From the NCBI RefSeq assembly GCF_036588685.1, contig NC_086377.1, forward strand, positions 68,392,283 to 68,456,282: a DNA stretch of 64,000 nt. The letters are read 5' to 3'. The position numbers were made by a program, and so were the translations under genes. The notes below the pieces were generated by a model. The model was given only the letters and a program-made list of their open reading frames with translations. It ran no database searches and was not told where the DNA came from. Source of the stretch: Mytilus trossulus. Its lineage: Eukaryota > Mollusca > Bivalvia > Mytilida > Mytilidae. Positions 46,396 through 57,370 of the stretch are shown here, piece by piece; the first letter of the stretch is position 1, and the number at the start of each line of letters is the position of its first letter.

Positions 46396-46705
46396 GAATA
46401 AATAGTAAAACAGCTTACCATATAAAAAACTTCATTATTAAATAGATATAAGAATATGTGTCAGGTATGAGTGTCAATGAGGCAATTCACCATCCAAGTC
46501 ATATCTTTCTGGTTTTACTCTTTAGTTGAGTTGCTGTCACACTGTACTGTGGAATGCAACATTTTATTCAATCCTTACAAAAACCATCAAGGATATCAAA
46601 ACTAGATATCTTGTATAGAAAAGTTATTTCACTTCTTAACACAGGCAACTTGGATTCAAGGATTTTGTTATTCTTTTAGTTGTTACATTTAAAAATTATT
46701 TTCAG

Positions 46706-46908
46706 TGACTGAAAATGAAAAACATAACATTATGTATCAGTTAGCATTAGATACTTGTGTACACGTATGGGAAGTTAAGTCGCCATCTGTGTTTAGGGTT
46801 CACAGATACTATACCTCTGCTCTGGGTATAGTAACGTCCCCTACCATACGTATCAAGTATCCATTCTTACTGATACAAACTGAGAGTGAGGAGGCTCAGT
46901 TCGACTGA
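46706..46908 (+). CDS. Candidate exon running into a minisatellite
   Basis: Acceptor 'aaaaattattttcag' (ends 46,705). In phase 1 the stretch reads TENEKHNIMYQLALDTCVHV followed by WEVKSPSVFRVHRYYTSAL, protein-like up to about 46,870; the last residues (ESEEAQFD) come from the minisatellite that starts there. Candidate donors inside are GTATGG (46,761) and GTTAAG (46,770), both phase 0. It joins in frame after the 41,337 exon. The family is not recognised. Confidence 0.4.
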
Positions 46909-48060
46909 GAGTGAGGAGGCTCAGTCAAAACATATTTGCTTTTACGGTACAAACTGAGAGTGAGGGGGCTCAGTCTGCATGTGAAGCTCTGTAACATGTT
47001 TTTACGATACAAACTGAGAGTGAGGGGGCTCAGTCTGCATGTGAAGCTCTGTAACATGCTTTTAAGGGGAAATGGGTATTTTAATTGTTTTTATCAGATT
47101 TTATTGGGGACATTTTACTGTTTTTATCCAAATTTTAATTGGGGGTATTTTACTGTTTTTACTGGTACAAACTGAGAGTGAGGGGGCTCAGTCTGCATGT
47201 GGTGCTCTGTAACATGCTTTTATGGGAAAAAAGGGTATTTTATTTGTTTTTATCAAATTTTAATTGGGGGGGGGGGTATTTTACTGTTTTTACTGGTAGA
47301 AACTGAGAGTGAGGGGGCTCAGTCTGCATGTGAAGCTCTGTAACATGCTTTTATGGGAAAAAAGGGTATTTTACTTGTTTTTATCAAATTTTAATTGGAG
47401 GTATTTTACTGTTTTTACTAGAACAAACTGAGAGTGAGGGGGCTCAGTCTGCATGTGGTGCTCTGTAACATGCTTTTATGGGAAAAAAGAGTATTTTATT
47501 TGTTTTTATCAAATTTTAATTTGGGGGGGGGGGGGTATTTTACTGTTTTTACTGGTACAAACTGAGAGTGAGGGGGCTCAGTCTGCATGTGGTGCTCTGT
47601 AACATGCTTTTATGGGAAAAAAGGGTATTTTATTTGTTTTTATCAAATTTTAATTGGGGGGGGGGGGGGTATTTTACTGTTTTTACTAGAACAAACTGAG
47701 AGTGAGGGGGCTCAGTCTGCATGTGAAGCTCTGTAACATGCTTTTATGGGAAAAAAGGGTATTTTATTTGTTTTTATCAAATTTTAATTGGGGGGGGGGG
47801 GGTATTTTACTGTTTTTACTGGTACAAACTGAGAGTGAGGGGGCTCAGTCTGCATGTGAAGCTCTGTAACATGCTTTTATGGGAAAAAAGGGTATTTTAT
47901 TTGTTTTTATCAAATTTTAATTGGAGGTATTTTACTGTTTTTACTAGAACAAACTGAGAGTGAGGGGGCTCAGTCTGCTTTTATGGGAAATGGGTATTTT
48001 ATTTGTTTTTATCAAATTTTATTGGGGACATTTTACTGTTTTTATCCAAATTTAAATTGG
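46870..48060 (+). repeat. ~130-bp minisatellite, about nine units
   Basis: Each unit begins near CTGAGAGTGAGGGGGCTCAG (a hairpin with CTGAG/CTCAG arms), then 'ctgcatgtgaagctctgtaa', 'catgcttttatgggaaaaaa', 'tttgtttttatcaaatttta' and a G-run of 3 to 13. Unit starts from 47,168 are 126-139 bp apart. Shorter units begin the array at 46,880. Two forms alternate: 'tgtgaagctc' and 'tgtggtgctc'. Confidence 0.95.
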
Positions 48061-49400
48061 AGATATTTTACTGTTTTATCTAAATTTTAATTGGGAATAT
48101 CTTTTTGTTTGAAAAGGGACTGGGTATTTTATTTGATTTTATCAAATTCTAATTGGGAATGTATTTTCCAAATAGGGGATGTTTTACTTTTCAGCATGTG
48201 AAAGCTCTGTAACATGCTTTTAAGGGGAAAAGGGTATTTTATTTTATTTTATCAATCCATTTTGGGAATGGGGGACAAAGTGAATATTTTACTTGTACAA
48301 GAGACTTGTTTATTTTTTTTATTTTTTTTTATTTAGTAAAAATGTTAAGCCCCCAAGTCAAATCAAAGACTTAAAAACTGGTACTCCAAAAGGAAAAGAT
48401 AAGTGAACTAACTGTGGGCATTTGTCTTGGTGAACTAGCACCTTAAAGTCCAGCTAACCCACAGGCCAGCTGGCTAGTACAAGCAGACAGGTTTTTATAA
48501 AACCATTTGGCATTTTTAAACTTTGGCATTTTTCATTTGGCTTTTTGCTTTATGTGTTTTGAACTATTTGGATTTTTATAACATTTGGCATTTTTCTTGT
48601 ACTTTTTTTTCAACACACCCAAAACACTTAAATTGAGAGTTAAATATACACTTTTGGCATTCATAATGTTTATCAATCAAGGTAGCATTCTATTTTTAAA
48701 ATTTACATTACACAATTTGGCTTTCTGTAACTTTGGCTGTTAATCTTTTGTACGAATGCTATGATAACCATTATGTGTAGAAAATAAGACTACATTTCTA
48801 AAAGTGGCTCAGGATCATCAAGTTCTAAGTTTCCATCTTATTTCTAAAATTTAAGTTCTTCCATATCTGATACATCATATAATATTGTATTCATCTACTA
48901 ACCAAATTTTCTCATAGGGACTTAACACGAAGCAGAACTGAGGGGTATAGGTGGTAGGTGGTTAAGGGTGTTACGAATAGATGAAAAGGCGAGGAAGGGA
49001 GGGAGAAAAATAAAATGATGAAGGGTGAGGGTATATGATTGTGAGTGGAATTTGGAGAGGGAGGAAATCTGTGAGAGAATGGAATTTCATGGTAAGGGCA
49101 GGATGTACTGGTCTGGAAGTTCAGTTTTCTGTTTTGTCTCATGTAGTTTCTATTTTCTTCATCAATTCTATAAGTTTAAATATTGAAATTGCTGCCGTCT
49201 AAAATTTAACAGGGTTAACAGCCTTTCTTGTTACTGTTTATGTGCTGCTTATTTATAACTATTGTAGCACTTCTCAGTTACTAGATAGAGTTGTAGCTTT
49301 TCATCAGTTTTAGAAGCAGCTAAGTGTATCCTGTCTATTTCGGATTGACACAAGAATGACCAGGTTGTGAGACTCCAAAGTTTTTTTGATGAGTGTTTTC
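48061..49400. other. Array edge and AT-rich DNA
   Basis: Degenerate remnants of the minisatellite to about 48,300, a repeat fragment near 48,400-48,480 ('gtccagctaacccacaggcc'), AT-rich DNA, and a purine-rich tract at 48,938-49,085. No supported gene. Confidence 0.5.
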
Positions 49401-49404
49401 TCTT

Positions 49405-49760
49405 GTGATGGCAGGTGTCATCTGACCTTGACCTCATTTTCATGGTTCATTGGTCAATGTTAAGTTTTCGTGGTTACTGTTAACTTTATGTGACAGTTGA
49501 AATAAAGCTTTGTATCAAAACTAGTATATTTTTGTTCAGGGACCAGCTGTAAAAAGGACGCCTTCGGATGCAGAAAAGTCTTGCTACATTGAAGACCTGT
49601 TGGTGACCTTCTGCTGTTGTTTTTTCTATGGTTGGGTTGTTGTCTCTTTGACACATTCCCATTTCCATACTCAATTTTATTATATTTAGGACTATCAAAA
49701 TAAAATCAATGATTAGGAAAGAAGGCAGGACATTTCAGTGTGTGCACTCTTGTTAAGTTA
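49405..49760 (+). repeat. Family G fragments around a family B tail
   Basis: 'ggtgtcatctgaccttgacc' (49,411) is family G; 49,535-49,675 is a family B tail ('gaagacctgttggtgacctt'); 49,685-49,755 is a family G tail ('atttcagtgtgtgcactctt'). Family B therefore sits inside family G. Confidence 0.8.
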
Positions 49761-49974
49761 TTTTAGTTGCTTGAAGTTGAAATTTAGGTATACCAGAAAA
49801 TGTTTTTAAACAGATGTTGGGTTGAGTGCCATTTTCAGTTTTAGGCATACAGTTGTTTTTGATTAGGTATTTATTTTTGTAAACTAAGAGGACAGATTAT
49901 TCATTTTCACAACTATATTTATGATATTCGAAAAAAACATACAATTTTGAAATGATTTGTTTATTATAAATGTT

Positions 49975-50150
49975 ACATCCCCTAGTTTTTGGTGGGATTT
50001 GTGTTGTTTATTCTTTAGTTTTCTATGTTGCGTCATGTGTACTATTGTTTTTCTGTTTGTCTTTTTCATTTTTAGCCATGGCGTTGTCAGTTTGTTTTAG
50101 ATTTACGAGTTTTACTGTCCCTTTTGTATCTTTCGTCCCTCTTTTCTTTT
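49975..50150 (+). repeat. Dispersed mussel repeat
   Basis: 'ttctttagttttctatgttg', 'gccatggcgttgtcagtttg' and 'gtatctttcgtccctctttt' form a common interspersed sequence. The 81-codon frame across it is not a gene. Confidence 0.65.
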
Positions 50151-50603
50151 ACATGTATAGTCAAGTGATTATATACCATTTAACTAGAATTAATCATCAT
50201 CCTCTGCAGAAATGAATCTTTGTTTTAAGGGTTTTGGAGCCACTGAAGGTCGAAAAAGCTATAGAACAAAGGATGCAATTCATGCTTTCTTGGTGTTCAA
50301 AAGACCCTTTCATAATCTGAAAATGCAATTTTAATAATTTTTTGACAATATTTTGGTATTCTATATAAATGTATAAATTCAGTGAAAGCTGACTTAATTT
50401 TCTAGGGACGACATCAAAAGACCAATATGCATGATAAAGCAAAAATGGAATTCATATAGTTAAGTCTGTGGCTGTTGTTTTATTTTCTCTCTAAACTCAT
50501 GATCAAAGACAAATAAATAAGAAACATGATTTGATATATGTCATGATATTTATTTATAACTAACTAATAGTTCTTATCAGAGCCGTGTTTACATCAGTGA
50601 TTA

Positions 50604-50925
50604 CAGGTACCCCTCTTGTCGCCCCTTTATATTTTTGATATTTTAAGCAAACATTTAAAAAATTAAACTTTCAAAAAGTGAAATAATCAAAATTGCACGT
50701 TAGGTTTAGTATTTTAAAAGTTTGATCAAGTTTCTTAAATATCAAATTTATAAACGATATTTAGAATTTTGATATTTTGATAATTTGGTTAAAATTTCAA
50801 AATTTCAAAACTTTAACACAATTTGAAATTTTGATATTTTAAAACTTTGATCAAAATTCCAAAAATCTAAAATTTCAAAACTTTTTAAAACTATGAATTG
50901 ATAAGTGTTACACGGACCATTTGTA
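50604..50925 (-). repeat. A-tract element (family I), inverted copy
   Basis: Reverse complement of 35,436-35,768 from 'cccctcttgtcgccccttta' to 'gataagtgttacacggacca', about 15 kb away. Confidence 0.85.
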
Positions 50926-51433
50926 TAGTAAAAGAACCTTCTTACTTAAATATACAAATCCTTGGATATGGCAAACTCATTGATATGGACAGACTAAGAT
51001 AATGGTATGTATAGTATATCAGTAGTTCATTAGGACTTCCCTTCATCTTGCTTCAAACTTGGTAGACATTACATTTAAAAGTCCATTTCCCAATTAAAAA
51101 TCTATTTCTGTGCAAAGAATATTATCTAGTGGGAGTTAAATTAATATAACAATTCCATCAGGTCTGCATTCAGTTCAATGTAATTTTCCAGTTAAATAAT
51201 CATGTCAATTTTTTTGGCAAATTTCAGACTACATTAACTTCAAAGTAATGAACTCATAATATGGTTTCTGCATCTCAACAGATAGACAATTGAGTTGATT
51301 CACCAAATTATATTGTTTTCAAGAGATTTGCAACCTTCCTAAACCATGTTTTAAGATTTTATCTATGGCACCTGACCCCTCGCTTATTGAAATTATAGTG
51401 AAAACCCCTCGCTTATTGAAATTATGGTGAAAA
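50926..51433. other. AT-rich DNA
   Basis: No recognised feature apart from a short duplication of 'cccctcgcttattgaaatta' at 51,377 and 51,406. Confidence 0.5.
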
Positions 51434-51435
51434 CT

Positions 51436-51720
51436 AAAACTAGAGGCTCTAAAGAGCCGGTGTCGCTCACCTAAATATATGTGAGTATTTAAGAAAGGAA
51501 GCAGATGGATTCATGACAAAAAGGGGTTTTGATGATGGTGATGTGTTTGTTCATCTTACTTTACTGAACATTCTTGCAATTTACAATTATCTCTATCTAT
51601 AATGAACTTGGCCCAGTAGTTTCAGTGGAAAATGTTAGTAAAAATTTACAAATTTATGAAAATTGTTAAAAATTGACTATGATGGACAATATTTCCTTAG
51701 AGGGTCAATTGACCATGTAA
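51436..51720 (-). mobile_element. Family C element, partial inverted copy
   Basis: Starts with the inverted tail 'aactagaggctctaaagagc' and contains 'ggtcaattgaccatg'. It lacks the head. Confidence 0.85.
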
Positions 51721-51726
51721 GTACTA

Positions 51727-51880
51727 TGTATTGTTCTTAGATACAGTCTGTAAGTAAAGACTATGGTTCTGAGATATAGTCTGTAAGCATTGTCTGTGGT
51801 TCTTAGGTACAGTCTGTATGTATTGTATGTGGTTCTTATATACAGTCTGTAAGTACTGTGTATTGTTCTTAGATACATGG
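51727..51880 (+). repeat. 33-bp minisatellite, 4.5 units
   Basis: Unit phrase 'ttcttagatacagtctgtaa' starts at 51,734, 51,767, 51,800, 51,833 and 51,866, exactly 33 bp apart, with substitutions. Confidence 0.9.
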
Positions 51881-52311
51881 TTCATTGGTTATAGTTAAGT
51901 TTTTGTGTTTTGGTCTGTTTTTCTCATACTTTATGCAATAGTATTATATTTGTTGTATGGAATGATTGTAAGCTGTACATGTCTAGCGGGCAGATGTCAT
52001 CTGACCTTGACCTCATTTTCATGGTTCAGTGGTCTGTGTTAAGGTTTTTGTGTTTTGGTCTATTTTTCTTAAACTGTAAGTAATAGGTCAACTTTGTATG
52101 GAAGCATTGTTAGTTGTATATTTATGCCTGGAATAGTTCATCTGACCTTGACCTCATTCTCATGGTTCATTGGTCTTTATTTAGTTATCTTGGTTAATGT
52201 TAAGTTTATGTGACAGTTGTGATAAAGCTTTATACTTAATAGGACTATCAACATAATATCAATGATTAGTAAAGAAGGCGAGACATTTCAGCGTGTGCAC
52301 TCTTGTTTACC
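51881..52311 (+). repeat. Family G repeat
   Basis: 'ccttgacctcattttcatgg' subunits ending in 'gaaggcgagacatttcagcg' and 'tgtgcactcttgtt'. It directly abuts the RT relic. Confidence 0.85.
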
Positions 52312-52314
52312 ATC

Positions 52315-52425
52315 ATGCATGAAACTGAAGTTAGCTGGCTGCCATCCATTTCTAAAAACAACAATTTTGGTTTTGTCTGTATTTACCTCAATGTTCCATT
52401 TTTAACAATTATTATAGATTGATTC
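52315..52425 (-). pseudogene. Non-LTR reverse transcriptase, C-terminal fragment
   Basis: The minus strand reads KWNIEVNTDKTKIVVFRNG, matching the conserved segment that follows the YADD box in many animal LINE reverse transcriptases (W-x-L/I-x-V-N-x-x-K-T-K). A stop precedes it. Together with 52,730-53,400 it brackets the missing catalytic YADD part, now occupied by the 39-bp minisatellite. Confidence 0.85.
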
Positions 52426-52452
52426 ACACCAAGTAAATTGTTAATTGCGTCC

Positions 52453-52725
52453 GAAAGTATACCACCAGATCTAACTCGTAGCCGGACAGACGAAAGTATA
52501 CCACCAGATCTAACTCGTAGCCGGACAGACGAAAGTATACCACCAGATCTAACTCGTAGCCGGACAGACGAAAGTATACCACCAGATCTAACTCGTAGCC
52601 GGACAGACGAAAGTATACCACCAGATCTAACTCGTAGCTGGACAGACGAAAGTATACCACCAGATCTAACTCGTAGCCGGACAGACGAAAGTATACCACC
52701 AGATCTAACTCGTAGCCGGACAGAC
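52453..52725. repeat. 39-bp minisatellite, seven near-identical units
   Basis: Units start every 39 bp from 52,453, for example 'gaaagtataccaccagatct' continuing 'aactcgtagccggacagac'. Only unit five differs visibly (C to T). The length is 13 codons, so both strands stay open: plus ESIPPDLTRSRTD repeats, minus VYFRLSGYELDLV repeats. The repeats are far more uniform than the RT sequence on either side. Confidence 0.98.
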
Positions 52726-52729
52726 GAAT

Positions 52730-53400
52730 ATAGATTTGATCATATTAACGCTACTGACACCATTTGTATATAATAAGATCCGTCTGCTTAGTTTATCAAA
52801 TGCTTTACGGAAATCCACAAAGGTACAAAACAGTTTCATTTCATGTTGCAGGACCTGTGTAGTAATTCCATGGATAACAAAAATTACATCTATAGTTGAA
52901 CTACCTGGTCGGAATCCAATTGGTTATCAATTAAGTTTTCCTCGTCTTCTGAGCATTTCAGTAAGCGACTTGTTAATATAGACGTAAATAGTTTAAATAA
53001 GACACTTACTAATATAATAGGTCTATCAATAGTTGTTTGAGTCCGTTAAATCACCACTTTTCGGAACTGCAATAACAAGTCCTTCTGTCCAGAGTTCAGG
53101 AAAAATCCCATTTTCAAATACATTATGAAATCGTGTTTTTAAGATTTCAGAATCTAAAAAGTCAACGTGGGATTCACTTATTTGTATATTATTTAGTAAG
53201 TCTAATACTTCGTTGCAGATATCTGGTGTGCTGTCCCCAAGAATAGTTTCAAAATGGTTAAACAGTACATCATTGTCTATACTATACAGCGTGATTTAGT
53301 CTAAGGTTTTATGGTTGACCAAACTTTGCTTAGGGTCCGTTTTGGCAGTTGCACATAATTCAATTCCTTTCCGACGCTTAAACCTTGCCCTGGCTTGTCG
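52730..53400 (-). pseudogene. Non-LTR (LINE) reverse transcriptase, N-terminal and palm A part
   Basis: The minus strand shows, in order: RQARARFKRRKGIELCATAK (pre-RT linker), FENGIFPELWTEGLVIAVPK then SGDLTDSNNY (fingers), DRPIILVSVLFKLFTSILTS, FRPGSSTIDVIFVIHG, and FVDFRKAFDKL (palm motif A with the first catalytic Asp). Two frameshifts (after NNY and before FRPGSS) and one in-frame TAG break it. This is the usual layout of a CR1/Jockey-type LINE ORF2; the exact clade is not determined. The endonuclease part and the YADD box are not present. Confidence 0.92.
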
Positions 53401-54344
53401 TTTTCAATAAAAGCGTAACTTTCAGACATAAAAAAATGGAAATTCAACTTGTCTAAAATTTTATTTCAAGAGTTATTTTAAATACCTCTATAATAGACCT
53501 GTTTGTAAACAAAAAGTGCAATCTGAAATATTCTTTAAAATGATATTATTTTCATAATTTGTGTACTGTTTCGTAGGGGACTTTTCTTTCTTCTAAACAC
53601 ACATATTTTTTGCAATTTTAAATGTTTCCGATAGACATTCCAGTTTGTTTACTTTAAATATTAGACAAATATCATTTTTTTCTTAATTGGAAAACCATTT
53701 TTATCAATAAAGATTAGACAGTACTTAACACATGAAGGTTCAACTCATGTTACGTAGTGGACATTTTGATGCGTTTCGTAGTGGACAAAACCATTTCGTA
53801 GTGGACAAAAAGTTTCGTAGTGGACAAACAGTTTCGTAGTTGACATCAACCCTATTATATGTTAATAAAAACATAATAAAAATTACATGAAGCTAACCCT
53901 TGTTATTTGTTTTGCACGAATATAATTGAAAACAGATTTAAAAAAGACTGCATGGTAGTGGTAGTGTCCACTACGAAACGTTTTTCTCCGATACTTGTTT
54001 CGTAGGGGACCGTTTTGTAAGGGACGTATTCGCATGTTTTATTTTTTTCCCACAATCCCTATATTGCAATAGTAACACGACTGATTGTATTTATCAAAGC
54101 ATTTATCAAGCTGTGCACTGATATTTTTTTCATAATTTTAAAACCAGTTACTGAAGGAGATTTGACCCGTTTCGTAGTGGACATAATCAAAAATACGTTA
54201 TAACTCTGGTCCATTTGATGTGCTCAATTTTTCTTACCAACAATTTAATTGCCGTTATAAAGGCATCACTTCTTTTGTAAGACCCTTATGATTATATCTT
54301 TTGCAAACAAAAATTACATTGGTTTTATAAAACTGTTTATTTGC
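53401..54344. other. AT-rich region with TTTCGTAGTGGACA boxes
   Basis: Plus-strand boxes: 53,750 (tTACGTAGTGGACA), 53,774, 53,794, 53,813, 53,832 (TTGACA end) and 54,170; 53,569 and 53,997 carry TTTCGTAGGGGAC; an inverted copy is at 53,965 (TGTCCACTACGAAA). Four of them lie within 75 bp. The sequence between boxes is AT-rich and not visibly repeated. Confidence 0.85.
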
Positions 54345-54928
54345 AAAGGAGTAGGTCCGGTAAGGGCCGATTTTGGCCTCAATTTTCAAGTTCATCTGAC
54401 GAAATATTTTAGACACATTTTAAACACTTAAGTGTTTATTTCTATTGATTCAATTAGTTTTTGTGAAAGATTTCAACTGATTAAGTCATTAAAAACACTC
54501 TGATTTAAGTTTAAATATGAAAAATCTATCAAATTCGCCAAAAATCGTCACTTTTCAGATGGTTTTGGTCAAAAATGAAAGTGGCCGCATCCGTGTTCAT
54601 CCTCAAACTTTACATATATTATGTATTATCATCAAATACAACTTACATTTCAATATTATGGATGAACACGAATGCGGCCACTTTCATTTTAGACAGAAAC
54701 CGTCTAAAATTTGTCTAAAATGCTGAAATTGTGAAGATTTCAGTAATTTAGCATGACTTTATGGTGCTAGTACCCGATATATGTGCATTGTATTGTCAAA
54801 AACAGCCCATATTTGTGTAGCAGAATCACACTTCTTTCCAATAGATAGCTTAACGATTTCTTTATCACAATTTTGTAAAACTGCTATATTTTGGGGCCAA
54901 AAAGGAGTCTTACCATACCTACTCCTTT
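54345..54928. mobile_element. MITE (family M), copy 2
   Basis: Termini AAAGGAGTAGGTCCGGTAAG and ...ACCATACCTACTCCTTT. Homologous over its whole length to 44,236-44,819 in the same orientation, with many substitutions. It lies within the box region: a TTTCGTAGTGGACA box follows at 54,940. Confidence 0.85.
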
Positions 54929-56800
54929 TAATGACTTCGTTTCGTAGTGGACATTTTGTTAGGGACACACCTTCTGAAATTAAAAATACTATATTGAAAG
55001 CTGTTTATTAAAATATCTTGGCTCTGAACATACTTTTGAATAATTAAAGAACTTATGTAAAGTAAAAAAAAACATTTATTTATTCATTTTTTTACGATAT
55101 TTTAGGGTATGAATGTTGAACAAGCGATCTAGGGACATGCCATTTTGGTTGTTTTGGACCATTCAGGAGTCAATATCTTATCAATCCCTCTAAAAATAAA
55201 CTGTTTCTTTGCTTAAAAATGTTAAATCTAATTCAATGTACTGACTGCATAAAAAATACTTTCAAAGATCAAACACATTTTTTTTAAAGTGGCTGGGACA
55301 AGAAAATACGTTTTTATTGAAAAACGCCCTAATATTTATCGGATGACGCAGAAAAGTGTTCCGAAATTTATGAAAGTTCTCTCGTTCTATAGCGCACTTT
55401 TCATCAAACCAATCATTATTTTTACAAATGTTATTCTCATTTTGGACAGGGCCGTAACTACATTGAGGCAAATGAGGCAAATGCCTCGTGCTGGAAAATT
55501 GTTTTCACGGAAAGGGTCTTGCAAGAAGCAAGTTCTCTTCACTCCCTGATGTCGCCCCTGTATTTATTCCGTGATCCATGTTTCTATTTTACTTTTGGTT
55601 TTCAGAGTTGATGGTCTATTGTTTGTACTTCTGTGTCTCGGGTTTGTCTTTTGTTATTTTATTGTTCTACTTTATGAATTCTGGGTGCTGATTTTCATTT
55701 GTAAACTTGTGCAATGTTGCATGTCCACCGTTGTTCAGATATTGTGCTGGAAAATATTTTGAGAATATGCTTTGCGATGCTACTGGACACAGAAAAAAAA
55801 TTGTCGTCTCTGCATGGATGAGGGTTTGGATGGGGTTAAAGGATTAAAGAATAATGCCCTTAAACAGAATAACGGGCAAAAAATGAAGATTAGAGAAATG
55901 CGTGGTCTTATTTTTTGAAGATTAGAGAAAAAAGGGGTTATTTTTTTGAAGATAAGAGAAAAAGGTGTGAAAATGAAATGTTTACAGCATAACAGACTCC
56001 CCCCCCCCCAACCAGACCCTCATGATTAATTGAATTTGATACCAAAGAACACAAAACGGCCGTTTTTGTATATAAAACCACAGGCCTTGGGCATATGGTA
56101 CAGTTATATTTTTTTCGTTGATTGAGATATTCAATTTTCTATATTAATATCACTTTTGTGCATGTCTCATCTAGTTTCAATTAAGTGATTTAAATGTTAA
56201 ATGACCCAGAGAAAATACCTATTTTTTCTTAGTATTGATTGTAAAATTAAGGTTACGGGGACATTTTATTGGACATCTTAGATCGTTTCGGATTTTTTAC
56301 CTGCAACTCAAAACAAAAGTCCATATATCATTTTAAAGGAAATTAAATGTATTTTCCATTCATATCAGTTAACAGGTGTTAAAAAATGAGATATAGTAGA
56401 ATTTTGTTTGATAAAAGCCTCTGAATTATTCTTTGTGTTATTTTGTCCATCGGGACATTTTATTGGACACGGGAAAAATGACGATGTTTTTAAAATTGAC
56501 CGCAGTTACATATTGATGACTTCAGATAGCTTCTTCGGGACATGTATAATTTTTCTGATATTATTAAAATCCATGTTCGTCCGTTATATCTTATGAAATT
56601 GAAGACAGAAAAAAATACGGGTTGAGCAGCTAATTGGGACAATTTTTCTCTTTTTATTTAAACTCTTTTCACGATATTCCTTCTCTTACAGTTTAAAACG
56701 TCTGTTACTTCATTTAAAGTTAAATGTATACAAAACAATTGTAAATTTTTTAACGAATCACATAAAACAAAATTGTAACAGCGGGACACCCTTGAAATGA
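54929..56800. other. AT-rich region with dispersed GGACA boxes
   Basis: TTTCGTAGTGGACA at 54,940; GGGACA at 54,961, 55,131, 55,295, 56,537, 56,635 and 56,782; GGGACATTTTATTGGACA at 56,258 and 56,452; TTGGACA or TGGACA at 55,443 and 55,772. A dispersed-repeat fragment ('gggccgtaactacattgagg') lies at 55,448-55,560 and a C-run at 55,999. No gene is supported. Confidence 0.7.
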
Positions 56801-57224
56801 CATTAAGGCATCGAAATGAGCAGAGTATTTGATTAAGAAATAGACAAAGCACAAAATCATCATTGGTATTGATTTCTGTAATTTATTTCCTTTCGAATGA
56901 TATGCATAACATGGATATTTATTGTATAGGATAAGAGCTTGACTTGAATTTGAATAACCCGCCTTCTAACCCATATTTCCAAAGTGACGCCAATATCGTG
57001 CGCAACCGTGTGTCAGAGGTCGATAAAATGCTGTAATGATTTTTTGTTAGAGTATTTCCATGTAATCTAGCCCAATTTCAAAAGAAAACCTTATGCATTT
57101 CTCCTTTCTGTCACTTTAAAAAGAAGACATGGAAGCCCCGTACATTGTACCATGTGTAAGGTCAAAGAATGTTTTTAACCCTCACTATATTATTTTGTGC
57201 GCACAATAAGTTTTAGTCAAGTAT

Positions 57225-57370
57225 TCATATTGGCTCGTTGCTGTTGAAGACATATTGGTGGCATATGGCTGTTGTTTGGTCGGGCATCTCTTTGACATAT
57301 TCCCCACTTCAAATCTCAATGTTGTTTGGTCGAGTTGTAGTCTCTTTGACCCCACTTCAATTCTCAATTA
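57225..57370 (+). repeat. Family B tail, duplicated end
   Basis: 'gttgaagacatattggtggc', then 'ggtcgggcatctctttgaca' and again 'ggtcgagttgtagtctcttt', two successive versions of the tail. Confidence 0.7.

Noticed and set aside
46033-46421. Ile/Ser/Tyr-rich proteins on both strands
   Set aside because: By-products of the 22-bp AGATATCT array.
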